DNA from: Xanthobacteraceae bacterium
GTDB lineage: Bacteria; Pseudomonadota; Alphaproteobacteria; Rhizobiales; Xanthobacteraceae
Direction of reading: 5' to 3'
Assembly: GCA_019635585.1 (NCBI GenBank)
Contig: JAHBZE010000001.1
Location: 992,001 to 1,056,000, forward strand
Length of the DNA stretch: 64,000 nt
Program-made: the position numbers and the translations under genes
Notes under the pieces: generated by a model
Told to the model about the DNA's origin: nothing
Seen by the model: the letters and a program-made list of their open reading frames with translations, nothing else
Databases searched by the model: none
Shown: in pieces, positions 17,554 to 27,055 of the stretch
Layout: every line of letters starts with the position of its first letter
Position numbering within the stretch: the stretch's first letter is position 1

Positions 17554-18932
17554 GAGCGCTTCTCCGGCGCACCCACCGTCTGCGGGCGCATGAGATATCC
17601 GGTCACGGCGCGGCGCAGTTCGAGCCAGTTCTTCGCGGCCTTCTGCACGTCCTCGGGCGTCACGGTGCGGACCTTGGCGGGCCATTCCTTGACGGAAGCG
17701 ACGGTGAGGCCGGTGGTCAGCGCTGCGCCATAAATCCGGGCGAGCGAAGCCTGATTGTCCTGCGCGAAGATCGTCGACGCGATGATGCGCGTTTTCACGC
17801 GCTCGACTTCTTCTGCGTCCACGCCCTTTTTCGCAATGTCCTCGATCACGTCGTCGAGTGCGGCTTCCAGCGCTTCGAGCGCCACGCCGGGACGCGGATA
17901 GGCGTAAACGCCGAAGCGCGTCGCGTCGAGCGCCGTGCCCTGGTACCAGGCGCCGGCATTCGCGGCGAGACCCTTTTCCACGACCAGTGCGCGATAAAGG
18001 TGGCTCGTTTGCCCGCCGCCGAGCACATGCGAAAGAACTTCCAGCGCCTCGCCTTCATTGCCGGTCGCGGTGCGATAGGACGGCACGAGGTAATAGCGCG
18101 ACATCGACGGCTGCTGCACGCGCTGGTCGGTCAGCGTCAGGCGGCGATGGGCGTGCGGCTCCGGCTCAATCGGACGCATACGCGGCGCGACTTCGGCGAC
18201 GCGCGGCACCTTGCCGTAGGTCTTTTCCGCAAGCAGCTTCGCTTCCTTTTCGTCGAGATCACCCGCGAGCACGAGCACGGCATTATTGGGCGTGTAGAAG
18301 CGCCGGTAAAAGTCGAGCGCGGATTCCCGGCTGAGCTGACGGATTTCATGCATCCAGCCGATGATCGGCCGGCCGTAGGGATGATTGACGTAGAGCGCGG
18401 CGGTCAGCGCTTCGGCCAGTTGCGCGGCCGGATCGTTGTCGGTGCGCGTGCGGCGCTCTTCGAGCACGACCTGGCGTTCGGGCAACACGACTTCGTCGGT
18501 AAGGCGGAGACCGGTCATGCGGTCAGCCTCGAAGGTCATCACCTGCTCGAGATTTTCCTTGGTCACGCGCTGAAAATAGGCGGTGTAATCCTGCGAAGTG
18601 AAGGCATTTTCCTGCCCGCCGATGGTCGCGACGACCTGCGAGAATTTTCCGGCCGGATTTTTCTCGGTGCCCTTGAACATCAGATGCTCGAGAAAGTGCG
18701 CGAGGCCGGACTTGCCCGGCGTCTCGTCGGCGGAGCCTACGCGATACCAGATCATGTGCGTGACGACCGGCGTACGCCGATCGGGAATCACCACGACCTG
18801 CAGGCCGTTCGCGAGCTTAAACTCGCTTACCTGCAAACCTTGTGGCTGGGTCTTCGCGGCAGTCGGCAACAGAACAGCCGCCGAACCGGCGGCCGCGCAA
18901 ATCGCAATCGCACTCATGATCGTGGTCCGCAC
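17550..18932 (-). CDS. M16 zinc metalloprotease, catalytic partner
   Basis: A 460-residue periplasmic zinc peptidase with signal peptide. The inverted zinc motif is in GLAHFLEHLMFKGTEKNP (HxxEH), with the third ligand glutamate about 75 residues later in LPERQVVLEERRTRTD. The C-terminal half is the related non-metal domain with LGGGQTSHLYRALVVEKGLA. It is translationally coupled to the non-catalytic M16 gene downstream, so a heterodimer resembling the mitochondrial processing peptidase is likely. Substrates are unknown. An internal ATG five codons on is an alternative start. Confidence 0.92.
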   Translation of the reverse strand: MRTTIMSAIAICAAAGSAAVLLPTAAKTQPQGLQVSEFKLANGLQVVVIPDRRTPVVTHMIWYRVGSADETPGKSGLAHFLEHLMFKGTEKNPAGKFSQVVATIGGQENAFTSQDYTAYFQRVTKENLEQVMTFEADRMTGLRLTDEVVLPERQVVLEERRTRTDNDPAAQLAEALTAALYVNHPYGRPIIGWMHEIRQLSRESALDFYRRFYTPNNAVLVLAGDLDEKEAKLLAEKTYGKVPRVAEVAPRMRPIEPEPHAHRRLTLTDQRVQQPSMSRYYLVPSYRTATGNEGEALEVLSHVLGGGQTSHLYRALVVEKGLAANAGAWYQGTALDATRFGVYAYPRPGVALEALEAALDDVIEDIAKKGVDAEEVERVKTRIIASTIFAQDNQASLARIYGAALTTGLTVASVKEWPAKVRTVTPEDVQKAAKNWLELRRAVTGYLMRPQTVGAPEKRS

Positions 18933-19000
18933 CTTCCGAAAAACTCCATTAAACCCGGCCGCCGCCGCGGCCGGCGAGAGAGGCGCCGCTACGCCTGCCG

Positions 19001-19840
19001 TCAGCGCGTCGAAATCGGACCCGAATAGTCCGGCATGTTCGGATGCACCAGACGACGCTCGTCCTTCTGCTTGTCCTTCGCCACTGTGCCGTAGGGCGCG
19101 TTCTTCGAAGGCGTGAGATAGCCCGACGGCGGCTGTGTCAGCGACTGGCGCTCCGGCTCGCCGCTGAATACGAGCGGCTTCTCCTGCTCTTCGCGGCCGA
19201 TCATCGGCAGCATCTTGGTAAGGCCCGGAATGCCGAGTTGCTGCACCGTGGACTGTGCTTCGCTCGCGGTCGCATCCGTTTGAGAGGCGCCCTTGGGGCC
19301 GCGCGTAAGCGGGCCCGTCCCCTTCATTTCGTCGGCGCGGAGCGTACGGCCGCTATAGGTCGGGTCTTCTTCGGCGCGCGAGAACATGCGGCCTTTCTTT
19401 TTCTTCTTCTGCGCCGCCTTCACTTCCGGATCGACCGGAAAATCGGGATTGCGCTGGCGCGCGAGATTGGAATCAACCGGCGGCGGCAGCGCGACATTCG
19501 CGACCGGCGGCGGCGCGTTATTGTTCTCGGGCGCCGGTTCGGCCGGCTGGCGCGGATTGGTGAAATCCCACGCGTCGGGCTGGGTCGCAGCCGTATTCGG
19601 CTGCACCTGCGGTTGTACATAATTATTCGTGATCGGAGGAACGACGAGCGGCGGGCGCTCCTGATAGTCGATCTGCGGTCCGGGCAGCGTCAGCAGCCCG
19701 ATCGAGCCGAACAGCTTCTGCAGGCCGGTCGGACCTTCGTCATCATCATCTTCCGCGAGGGACGGCTGCACGGCGGCAAAGCTCATCGCCGTCGCGAGAG
19801 CGAAAGCGGCAAGTACCGTCAGGAAACGACGCTCGGACAT
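19001..19840 (-). CDS. Secreted protein of unknown function
   Basis: A 279-residue protein with a clear Sec signal peptide (LTVLAAFALATAMSFAAVQPSLAED). The mature part begins with an acidic run and GLQKLFGSIGLLTLPGPQIDYQERPPLVVPP, a phrase I recall only from uncharacterised rhizobial proteins. Most of the rest is proline-, asparagine- and glutamine-rich and probably disordered, ending VHPNMPDYSGPISTR. It sits between lspA and the M16 pair on the same strand (39- and 68-base gaps), so it may share their transcript. No enzymatic motif is visible. Confidence 0.7.
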   Translation of the reverse strand: MSERRFLTVLAAFALATAMSFAAVQPSLAEDDDDEGPTGLQKLFGSIGLLTLPGPQIDYQERPPLVVPPITNNYVQPQVQPNTAATQPDAWDFTNPRQPAEPAPENNNAPPPVANVALPPPVDSNLARQRNPDFPVDPEVKAAQKKKKKGRMFSRAEEDPTYSGRTLRADEMKGTGPLTRGPKGASQTDATASEAQSTVQQLGIPGLTKMLPMIGREEQEKPLVFSGEPERQSLTQPPSGYLTPSKNAPYGTVAKDKQKDERRLVHPNMPDYSGPISTR

Positions 19841-19878
19841 TGCTGGCCTCTATACCCGTCGGAAGACCCGGAAACCGG

Positions 19879-20496
19879 TCAAATCCCGCCCTTTGGCGGC
19901 GATTTCAAGGCGTTAGGGCTAAAGGCATCGTACAGGAGCCCTACCACCCCCGCAACGACAGCCGCATCGGCAAGGTTAAATACGTACCAGCGGAACCCGT
20001 AGGCGTGGAGCGAGACAAAATCGATCACCGCCCCCTGAATCGCCCGATCCAGCGCGTTTCCGAGCGCCCCACCGATCAGAAGTCCCAGCGCCGCCGCGGT
20101 CAGCGGCGTGGCAGCGCGCCGCAGCCAGACCAGAAAGAGCACCGAGGCTGCGATCTTGATGGAAAAAAGCACCCAGCGGCCAAGTTCCCCATCCTGTGGA
20201 AAAAGGCCGTAGGAAATGCCGCGGTTCATCGCGAGAATGAAGTCGACGAAAGGCGTAACGTAAATTTTGCCGCGCGTCGCGAGATCGAGCCCGTAAAGAA
20301 CCGCGTATTTCGTGATCTGGTCGAGCGCGAACGTCACGCCGGCAACGAGCAACCCGGTACCGAAATAGCGGTGCCCGGACGGCTGCGATAGAGCCTGTTC
20401 GGCCTTCGCTCGCGCGCCCGTTCGCCCGCGCGCCGCCGGCTTCTTCGCGGTCTTCTTCGAGACGCGCTTTTTACTCTGCAGCTTTGCGCGCGGCAT
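19879..20496 (-). CDS. lspA: Lipoprotein signal peptidase (signal peptidase II)
   Basis: A 205-residue inner-membrane aspartyl protease that cleaves prolipoproteins. The catalytic aspartates are D150 in [19 protein letters not shown] and D177 in [19 protein letters not shown] (residues 90-99) is the conserved N-x-G segment, and four membrane helices can be traced. The first 35 residues are an unusual lysine-rich extension ([20 protein letters not shown]). The ATG at 20496 makes the gene overlap the ileS 3' end by 26 bases; an ATG eight codons earlier is also possible. Coupling to ileS is common in bacteria. Confidence 0.93.
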   Translation of the reverse strand: MPRAKLQSKKRVSKKTAKKPAARGRTGARAKAEQALSQPSGHRYFGTGLLVAGVTFALDQITKYAVLYGLDLATRGKIYVTPFVDFILAMNRGISYGLFPQDGELGRWVLFSIKIAASVLFLVWLRRAATPLTAAALGLLIGGALGNALDRAIQGAVIDFVSLHAYGFRWYVFNLADAAVVAGVVGLLYDAFSPNALKSPPKGGI

Positions 20497-23461
20497 AGTA
20501 TTCGCGAAGGGCCGCGGCATCGCGCGGCGTTACGTCGGGATAGTCCTTGTCGGTGCCGACGAGTGGTGAAATCTTCCACGAACGCGCGCACTTTTTTCCT
20601 TCCGCGCGCCCCGGCACGACGGCAACTCCTGCCACCTCCGGCATCCGGAAAGCGTCAGCGGGTCCCTCACCACGTTCGATCTTCGCGTCAGAGGTAATGC
20701 AGACCTCGGCCATGTCGATGCCCTTGCAGGCGTCGAACACCTCGTTATCTGCAATGTAAATCATGGGCGCTGCTTCGAGCGAGGAACCGATCCGCTTCTG
20801 CGCGCGCTCGATCTCGAGCGCACCAGTGACGGCGCGGCGGACGGCTCGGATTTTCTTCCACTTCTCCGACAACGCTTCGTTGTGCCAGCCCGCCGGAATT
20901 TCCGGGAAAGTCTCGTTGTGCACCGAGCCGTTCTCGCTAGGAAACCGCGAGAGCCACACTTCTTCCGCCGTGAAGCAGAGGATCGGTGCGATCCATGTCG
21001 TGAGGCAACGGAAGGTTTGATCGAGCACGGTGAGGCAACTTTTGCGGGCCACGGAAGAGATCGGGTCGCAATAAAGCGAGTCCTTGCGGATGTCGAAATA
21101 GAACGCCGAAAGATCGACGGTCATGAACTGCACGAGCGAAGCGAAGACGCGCTTGTAATCGAAGTCCGCATAGGACTTGCGCACCACCGCATCCATCTCG
21201 GCGAGACGGTGCAACATCAGCCGCTCCAGCTCCGGCATCTTCTCGGCCGGGATGCGGTCGGCTTCCGTGAACGGATGCAATGATCCGAGAATCCAGCGCA
21301 GCGTGTTTCTGAGCTTGCGGTAGGTATCGACGGTCGTTTTCAGAATTTCGGGGCCGATGCGCTGGTCGTCGGAATAATCGGTCGCGGCGACCCACATGCG
21401 CAGAATATCCGCGCCGCTTTCCTTAATCACCTTCTGAGGATCGACCGTGTTGCCGAGCGACTTCGACATCTTGCGGCCGTGCTCGTCCAGCGTGAAGCCG
21501 TGCGTCAGCACAACGTCATAAGGCGGGCGCCCGCGCGTGCCGCAGGACTCCAGCAGCGACGAATGGAACCAGCCGCGATGTTGGTCCGAGCCTTCGAGAT
21601 ACATGACCATATCTTTGCCGCCGTCGCGCTTGCGCTTGATGCCGGCGAGTTGCGGAAACAGCTTCGGGTCTTCCAGCGTGAAGGCGTGCGTCGAGCCGGA
21701 ATCGAACCAGACATCGAGAATGTCGTTCACCTTCTCGTATTTCGCCGGGTCGAAATCGGGTTTCAGGAAGCGTGCGCCGTCCTTGTCCGCGAACCATGCA
21801 TCCGCGCCTTCCTTTTTGAAGGCATCCACGATGCGCGCGTTCACGCGCTCGTCGAGAAGCGTCTCGCCAGTCTCTTTATTGACGAAGACCGCGATCGGCA
21901 CGCCCCAGGCGCGCTGGCGCGAGATCACCCAGTCGGGGCGATTCTCGATCATGCCGTTGATGCGGTTCTCGCCCGACTGCGGCACCCATTTCACGCTGCG
22001 GATGCCTTCGAGCGCGAGCTCGCGGAGCGTCTCGCCCTGATAGTTGCTGAGCGTCGCCTCGCCTCCGCCGCTTGCGGACGCAGCGCTCAAGGCAAGCGAA
22101 AATGATTTGATCGGCTTGTCCATCGCGATGAACCACTGCGGCGTGTTGCGATAGATCACCGGCTTCTTCGAGCGCCACGAATGCGGATATTGATGCTTGA
22201 GGCGCGAGCGCGCAATCAGCGCGTTCGCGTCTGCGAGAGCCTTGATGACGGCTTCGTTCGCATCGCCCTTGTTGCCCTTGTCGTCGAGCACGCGCCTGCC
22301 TTCGAAGCCCGGCGCCTCTTTCGTGAGACGGCCGTCGGCATCGACGGTGAAGGGAATATGCGTGTCGATGCCGCGCTCGGCGAGCATCTTGCCGCTCGCC
22401 ATCCAGATGTCGAAGTCTTCGCGGCCGTGGCCGGGGGCGGTGTGCACGAAGCCGGTGCCGTCTTCGTCGGTGACGTGATCGCCGTCGAGCAGCGGGACCT
22501 CGAAGTCGTAGCCCTTGCCGCGAAGCGGATGCGCGAGCGACTTGATCGATTTCAAGTCGGCATCACCGACGCGCCTAAAACTCTCGACGCGCGCAGACTT
22601 CATCACCGCTTCCGCGAGCTTGTCGGCAAGAATGAATTTCTCGCCCGGCTTCGCCCAGTTGTCGGCGGCGGCGGCCGTAACTTCATAAACGCCGTAATTG
22701 ATACGCGACGAATAGCTGACCGCACGGTTGCCCGGGATCGTCCAAGGAGTCGTGGTCCAGATCACGACATTTTCGCCGGTCGGCGCCGGAAACTTCACCC
22801 AGATCGTATCGCTCGTGTAATCCTCGTACTCGACCTCGGCCTCGGCGAGCGCGGTCTTCTCCACCACCGACCACATCACCGGTTTCGAGCCGCGATAGAG
22901 CGTGCCGTTCGCGGCGAACTTCATCAGTTCGCGCGCGATGATCGCTTCCGCATCGAAGCTCATCGTGGTGTAGGGATGCTTCCAGTCGCCCTCGACGCCG
23001 AGCCGCTTGAATTCCTCGCGCTGCACGTCGATCCAGTGCTGCGCGAATTCGCGGCACTGGCGGCGGAATTCGTTGATCTCGACCTGATCCTTGTCCTTGC
23101 CCTTGGCGCGATACTGCTCCTCGATCTTCCATTCGATCGGCAGGCCGTGACAGTCCCAGCCGGGAACGTAGTTCGAATCGAAGCCGAGCATCTGGTGGGT
23201 GCGCGTCACCAGATCTTTCAGAATTTTATTCAGCGCATGCCCGATGTGGATGTTGCCGTTCGCATAAGGCGGGCCGTCATGCAGGATGAACTTGTCGCGG
23301 CCTTTGGCCGTCTTCCGCATCAGTTCGTAGAGGCCGATCTTCTGCCAGCGCGCGAGAATCTCCGGCTCCTTCTGGGGCAAGCCGGCGCGCATCGGAAAAT
23401 CGGTCTGGGGCAGGAACAGCGTCTCCGAATAATCGGGGCCGTCCTTCTTCTCTTTGGCCAT
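20471..23461 (-). CDS. ileS: Isoleucyl-tRNA synthetase
   Basis: A 996-residue class I synthetase. HIGH appears in [19 protein letters not shown] and KMSKS in [18 protein letters not shown], with the editing domain between them. The anticodon-binding domain follows. The C-terminal zinc finger of E. coli-type IleS is degenerate: only KCARSW remains where four cysteines would be, followed by [19 protein letters not shown]. This loss is seen in other alphaproteobacterial enzymes as far as I recall. The start is ATG at 23461. Confidence 0.97.
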   Translation of the reverse strand: MAKEKKDGPDYSETLFLPQTDFPMRAGLPQKEPEILARWQKIGLYELMRKTAKGRDKFILHDGPPYANGNIHIGHALNKILKDLVTRTHQMLGFDSNYVPGWDCHGLPIEWKIEEQYRAKGKDKDQVEINEFRRQCREFAQHWIDVQREEFKRLGVEGDWKHPYTTMSFDAEAIIARELMKFAANGTLYRGSKPVMWSVVEKTALAEAEVEYEDYTSDTIWVKFPAPTGENVVIWTTTPWTIPGNRAVSYSSRINYGVYEVTAAAADNWAKPGEKFILADKLAEAVMKSARVESFRRVGDADLKSIKSLAHPLRGKGYDFEVPLLDGDHVTDEDGTGFVHTAPGHGREDFDIWMASGKMLAERGIDTHIPFTVDADGRLTKEAPGFEGRRVLDDKGNKGDANEAVIKALADANALIARSRLKHQYPHSWRSKKPVIYRNTPQWFIAMDKPIKSFSLALSAASASGGGEATLSNYQGETLRELALEGIRSVKWVPQSGENRINGMIENRPDWVISRQRAWGVPIAVFVNKETGETLLDERVNARIVDAFKKEGADAWFADKDGARFLKPDFDPAKYEKVNDILDVWFDSGSTHAFTLEDPKLFPQLAGIKRKRDGGKDMVMYLEGSDQHRGWFHSSLLESCGTRGRPPYDVVLTHGFTLDEHGRKMSKSLGNTVDPQKVIKESGADILRMWVAATDYSDDQRIGPEILKTTVDTYRKLRNTLRWILGSLHPFTEADRIPAEKMPELERLMLHRLAEMDAVVRKSYADFDYKRVFASLVQFMTVDLSAFYFDIRKDSLYCDPISSVARKSCLTVLDQTFRCLTTWIAPILCFTAEEVWLSRFPSENGSVHNETFPEIPAGWHNEALSEKWKKIRAVRRAVTGALEIERAQKRIGSSLEAAPMIYIADNEVFDACKGIDMAEVCITSDAKIERGEGPADAFRMPEVAGVAVVPGRAEGKKCARSWKISPLVGTDKDYPDVTPRDAAALREYYAARKAAE

Positions 23462-23504
23462 CGGGGGTCGGGTCTCGTTGTGCGCTGCGTTCTAGCAGCC
23501 GGAG

Positions 23505-24488
23505 TCAGGCGTTTCCAGCCTGCCGCAGCAGCGTCCTCGCCTGCTCGCTGTCCCGGTTCATCTGCACGATGAGGGCTTCGAGGCTGTCGAATTTCTCCTC
23601 GTCCCGCAGGAAGCCCGCGAATTCGACCGTCATTTCCTGTCCGTAAAGATCGGCGGAGAAGTCGAACAGGAACACCTCGAGCAGCGGCGCGCCGTTGTCG
23701 AAGTGAGGGCGGCGCCCGAAACTCGCGACGGCGTCATAGCTCTTGCCGCCGACGTGCGCGCGAACCGCATAGATGCCGTGCCGGAGCCTGCAGGTCGGGT
23801 CGAGCTGCAGGTTCGCGGTCGGAAAGCCGAGTTCGCGGCCGCGCTTCTCGCCGTGGATGACCTCGCCGGTCACGAACCAGCGATAGCCGAGGAGATCGTT
23901 CGCGCGCGGCAGATCGCCGGCCTGAAGTGCGTCGCGGATCTTGCCGGACGAAACCGGCGTGCCGTCGTCGTTCAGCGGTTGCACGATCTCGACCTCAAAG
24001 CCGTAGCGCTTGCCCGCATCGATCAAAAATTCTGGCGTGCCTTGCCGCTGCTTGCCGAAATGAAAATCGTGGCCGACCGCGACGCCTGCGATGCCGAGCC
24101 AGCCGACGAGGATATTGGAAACGAATTCCTCGGCGCTCAGCGAGGCAAGCGCCTTGTTGAATTCCATCACCACCGCGCCGTCGACGAGGTTGTTCCCCGC
24201 GAACAGCCGGAGCTTCGTTTGTTCCGGCGTCAGGCGGAACACCGGCGCGTCCGGCTTGAAGAACGTGCGCGGATGCGGCTCGAAAGTAAGCACGAGCACG
24301 CAGGACTTCTGCGGGATCATGTGCGCCTGCACGCGCGCTGCCTCGATCACCGCCTGATGGCCGCGATGCACGCCGTCGAAATTTCCGATCGCGACGAAGC
24401 CGCGCGAAAGCCGTGGCGGCACGACGCCGCCGTCACGGATCACCGGAAAATCGGAAGGAAGAGAAAGAGGAATCTTCATGCCAGCCAC
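23505..24488 (-). CDS. ribF: Bifunctional riboflavin kinase/FAD synthetase
   Basis: A 327-residue enzyme making FMN and FAD. The N-terminal adenylyltransferase has FVAIGNFDGVHRGHQAVIEAA (HxGH-type motif) and GVAVGHDFHFGKQRQG. The junction SSGKIRDALQAGDLPRANDLLGY is typical. The C-terminal kinase has GRELGFPTANLQLD and a closing LRDEEKFDSLEALIVQMNRD. It lies 43 bases before ileS on the same strand, an arrangement (ribF-ileS-lspA) found widely in bacteria. No FMN riboswitch is visible upstream. Confidence 0.95.
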   Translation of the reverse strand: MAGMKIPLSLPSDFPVIRDGGVVPPRLSRGFVAIGNFDGVHRGHQAVIEAARVQAHMIPQKSCVLVLTFEPHPRTFFKPDAPVFRLTPEQTKLRLFAGNNLVDGAVVMEFNKALASLSAEEFVSNILVGWLGIAGVAVGHDFHFGKQRQGTPEFLIDAGKRYGFEVEIVQPLNDDGTPVSSGKIRDALQAGDLPRANDLLGYRWFVTGEVIHGEKRGRELGFPTANLQLDPTCRLRHGIYAVRAHVGGKSYDAVASFGRRPHFDNGAPLLEVFLFDFSADLYGQEMTVEFAGFLRDEEKFDSLEALIVQMNRDSEQARTLLRQAGNA

Positions 24489-24548
24489 GCGGCTCGGATA
24501 AACCGGCCCTATGGCGCATGAGTCAAGGATGGATTGGTAGAAGCGCTT

Positions 24549-25016
24549 TCAGGCTGCAGGCTGCGGCGGCACCGGACGGCGCGGCACGGAGACGGTGGCC
24601 TGACCGTCCAGCACCTTCTGCCCGTCAACTTTGGCCTCGCAATAGAGCACGACGCGTCTGCCTTTCTCGACCAATTCGACCACTTCGGCGCTGACGTTGA
24701 CGACGTCGCCGATCTTCACCGGCCCGTGAAACTCGAGTGTTTGCGAAATATAGACCGCGCCCGGCCCCGGCAGCTTGGTGCCGAGAATCGCGGAAATCAG
24801 GCTCGCGGTATAGAGGCCGTGGGCGATGCGCTGCCCGAATACGGTCTTCTGCGCATACATATCGGAGAGATGGACCGGATTGTGATCGCCGGTCAGCTCG
24901 GCAAAGCCTACTACATCCTCGTCCATGACCGTGCGCATCAGGCTCTCGCGCATGCCGATCTTGATGTCCTCGAAATAGAGCGGCTTGATCGCCGTCACAT
25001 CCAACATCTTGTTCAC
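24549..25016 (-). CDS. MaoC-like (R)-specific enoyl-CoA hydratase
   Basis: A 155-residue single hot-dog domain protein. It matches the hydratase-2 motif in FAELTGDHNPVHLSDMYA, with catalytic D44 and H49, followed by GQRIAHGLYTASLISAIL. Such enzymes hydrate trans-2-enoyl-CoA to the (R)-3-hydroxyacyl-CoA and can feed polyhydroxyalkanoate or lipid metabolism. The substrate chain length cannot be told. It is upstream of ribF on the same strand with a 60-base gap. Confidence 0.88.
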   Translation of the reverse strand: MNKMLDVTAIKPLYFEDIKIGMRESLMRTVMDEDVVGFAELTGDHNPVHLSDMYAQKTVFGQRIAHGLYTASLISAILGTKLPGPGAVYISQTLEFHGPVKIGDVVNVSAEVVELVEKGRRVVLYCEAKVDGQKVLDGQATVSVPRRPVPPQPAA

Positions 25017-25197
25017 CTAAAAGACCCCATCCAGCCTTGCACCCAGCCCTTTAGTGCGGGGCACAATAGTTCCCGCACCGCAATAACCCATGGGAGGGAA
25101 AAAGGGAATTAACCCAATGGCAAGCCGGTTTTGGTACCCGGATGAGGCAAGTTGGCTGCCAGGACGGCGGCCGGAGACCTTTCGCGGAGCGAACCAG

Positions 25198-25587
25198 ATG
25201 GCCGCCGATACGCAAATGCCGATCCTCGTCGTTGACGACTACAAGACGATGATCCGGATCATTCGCAACCTCCTGAAGCAGCTTGGCTTCGAGGACGTGG
25301 ATGAGGCCGCCGACGGCAAGGAAGCTCTCGGCAAGCTCAAGGAAAAGAAATACGGCCTGGTAATCTCCGACTGGAACATGGAGCCGATGACCGGCTACGA
25401 GCTCCTGCGCGAGGTCCGCTCGGACCCCGGTCTTTCCAAGACCCCCTTCATCATGGTCACCGCGGAATCGAAGACCGAGAACGTGGTCGCCGCGAAGAAG
25501 GCCGGCGTGAACAACTACATCGTCAAGCCGTTCAACGCGGCAACGCTGAAAAACAAAATCGACGCGGTGTTCGCACCCGCGGCGTAA
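25198..25587 (+). CDS. cheY: CheY-like single-domain response regulator
   Basis: A 129-residue receiver domain without output domain. ILVVDDYKTMIRIIRNLLKQLGF gives the acidic pair, VISDWNMEPMTGYELL the phospho-acceptor aspartate, FIMVTAES the threonine, and NNYIVKPFNAATLK the lysine. The wording is close to chemotaxis CheY of rhizobia. The ATG at 25198 with GGAG nine bases upstream starts the usual MAADTQMPILVVDD; a frame from 25090 adds 36 unconserved residues. It is followed after 16 bases by a CheZ phosphatase, so the pair forms a signalling unit away from any che operon in this window. Confidence 0.9.
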   Translation: MAADTQMPILVVDDYKTMIRIIRNLLKQLGFEDVDEAADGKEALGKLKEKKYGLVISDWNMEPMTGYELLREVRSDPGLSKTPFIMVTAESKTENVVAAKKAGVNNYIVKPFNAATLKNKIDAVFAPAA

Positions 25588-25603
25588 AAACAGTACGGCA
25601 ATC

Positions 25604-26131
25604 ATGGGAATTCTGGGTAGCGTCGAACTGGAGAACGAACTCCGCAAAATCGCGGATTACATCGTCGCGCTGAGGCGCGAGATCGCCGTGCTCCAGGCGA
25701 ACGAAATACACATGAAGAAAATCCCGGCCGCGGGCCAGGAACTCGCCGCCGTCGTCAGTTCCACCGAAGGCGCGACCAACGAGATCATGGCCATCGCCGA
25801 AAACGTGATGTCGGCCGAGGCCAGCGACCTCTCGGATTACAAAGCCTTTGTCGATAAGGAAATGATGGCGATCTTCGAGACCTGCGCGTTTCAGGATCTC
25901 ACCGGCCAGCGCATCTCGCGCGTCGTCAAGACACTCGAGCATATCGAAGCCCGCGTCTCGCGCTTTGCGACCTATACCGGCGTGCAGGACGAAGCGGGGC
26001 ACGCGAACGAAGCGGAAGCCGAAGCCGCCGCGCGCCGCGAGAAGCTCCTGCTCCACGGCCCATCGATCGCCGACGAAGGCAATACGCAGCCCGATATCGA
26101 CCGGCTGCTTGCGGCGATCAAAGGTCTTTAA
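25604..26131 (+). CDS. cheZ: CheZ-family CheY-P phosphatase
   Basis: A 175-residue, almost wholly helical protein. The CheZ core motif is CAFQDLTGQRISRVVKTLEHIEARV near residues 97-120, with the catalytic glutamine in DLTGQR. The N-terminal half (ENELRKIADYIVALRREIAVLQANEIHMKKIP) would form the long hairpin of the dimer. It is shorter than E. coli CheZ (214 residues); a short C-terminal helix DIDRLLAAIKGL could be the CheY-binding tail. Its place directly after cheY supports the call. Confidence 0.87.
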   Translation: MGILGSVELENELRKIADYIVALRREIAVLQANEIHMKKIPAAGQELAAVVSSTEGATNEIMAIAENVMSAEASDLSDYKAFVDKEMMAIFETCAFQDLTGQRISRVVKTLEHIEARVSRFATYTGVQDEAGHANEAEAEAAARREKLLLHGPSIADEGNTQPDIDRLLAAIKGL

Positions 26132-26134
26132 GTC

Positions 26135-27031
26135 TTACCAGCTCAAGCGGTGCATCATACCGACCGGCCAGGCGGCCTGCTCGGCAAAGATTTCGCCCGC
26201 GCGGTTCTTCTCTGCGGAAAAATCCTCGGCGTGAATGCCGCCGGTGATAAACAGGCAGTCGATGCCCTGTAGCGCCGCACCCTTCAGGTCGGTGCGGGCA
26301 CCGTCGCCGATCGCAAGAATCTCTTCTTTCCCGATCCTCGCGCGCCGGATTTTTTCCGCGGCCGCAATCGCCTGATCGTAGATCGGCGCATAAGGCTTGC
26401 CGGCGTAGATCGCCCTGCCACCCATCTGTTCGTAAAGCTGCGCAAGCGCACCGGCGCAGACGATCAGCTTGTCACCACGTTCGACCACGAGATCGGGGTT
26501 CGCGCAAAGCATCAGCACACCGCGCTTGACGAATTTCTCGAACATCGCGCGGTAGTCTTCCGCGACTTCCACTTCATCGTCGAAGGGGCCGGTGACGACC
26601 GCGAGATCGCATTCGTCCTCAACGACGAGCTTGTTCGGCAAGCCGTCATAATTCGGAAGATCGCGGTCGGGCCCAAGATGGAAAAGTTTTGCCTCGGGGC
26701 GCGCTTCGAGCTCGGCGCGCGCGACATCGCCGGATGCGACGATCGTGTCGTAGCAGTCCGCGGGCACGCCCCATTTTGCGATTTGCTTCGCAACCACGAC
26801 GCCCGGACGCGGCGCATTGGAAATGAGAATTACTGTTGCGCCGTTCTCGCGCGCTGTCTTCAGCGCTGCGCAGGCGGCCGGATAAGCGGCGGCGCCGTTA
26901 TGCACGACCCCCCAGACGTCGCTCAGGAAGAGCTTGTAGTTGGGGGCGAGCGCGCGGAAGCCGCTTAGAACTGGCGGGACGGCAGCGAAGGAATTTGGGA
27001 CCGGGTTTTTCAAGGCGCGCGGGAGTCGCAC
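26135..27031 (-). CDS. HAD-superfamily hydrolase, TIGR01459 type
   Basis: A 298-residue HAD phosphatase of the NagD/class IIA kind. Motif I is LFLSDVWGVVHNG (with tryptophan in place of the more usual leucine or methionine), motif II is ILISNAPRPG, and motif III/IV is AIGDGARTDLKGAALQGIDCLFITGG. YAGKPYAPIYDQAI is the class IIA lysine region. The physiological substrate is unknown. GTG at 27031 is the longest start, and the first 20 residues are unconserved, so the true start may lie later. It is convergent with cheZ, with three bases between stops. Confidence 0.87.
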   Translation of the reverse strand: MRLPRALKNPVPNSFAAVPPVLSGFRALAPNYKLFLSDVWGVVHNGAAAYPAACAALKTARENGATVILISNAPRPGVVVAKQIAKWGVPADCYDTIVASGDVARAELEARPEAKLFHLGPDRDLPNYDGLPNKLVVEDECDLAVVTGPFDDEVEVAEDYRAMFEKFVKRGVLMLCANPDLVVERGDKLIVCAGALAQLYEQMGGRAIYAGKPYAPIYDQAIAAAEKIRRARIGKEEILAIGDGARTDLKGAALQGIDCLFITGGIHAEDFSAEKNRAGEIFAEQAAWPVGMMHRLSW

Positions 27032-27055
27032 GAATGGGCGTGCGAGGCAAGGGCT

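Noticed and set aside
25127-25145. Sigma-54-like TGGCA upstream of cheY
   Set aside because: The -12 GC is missing at the required distance (TTGG instead).
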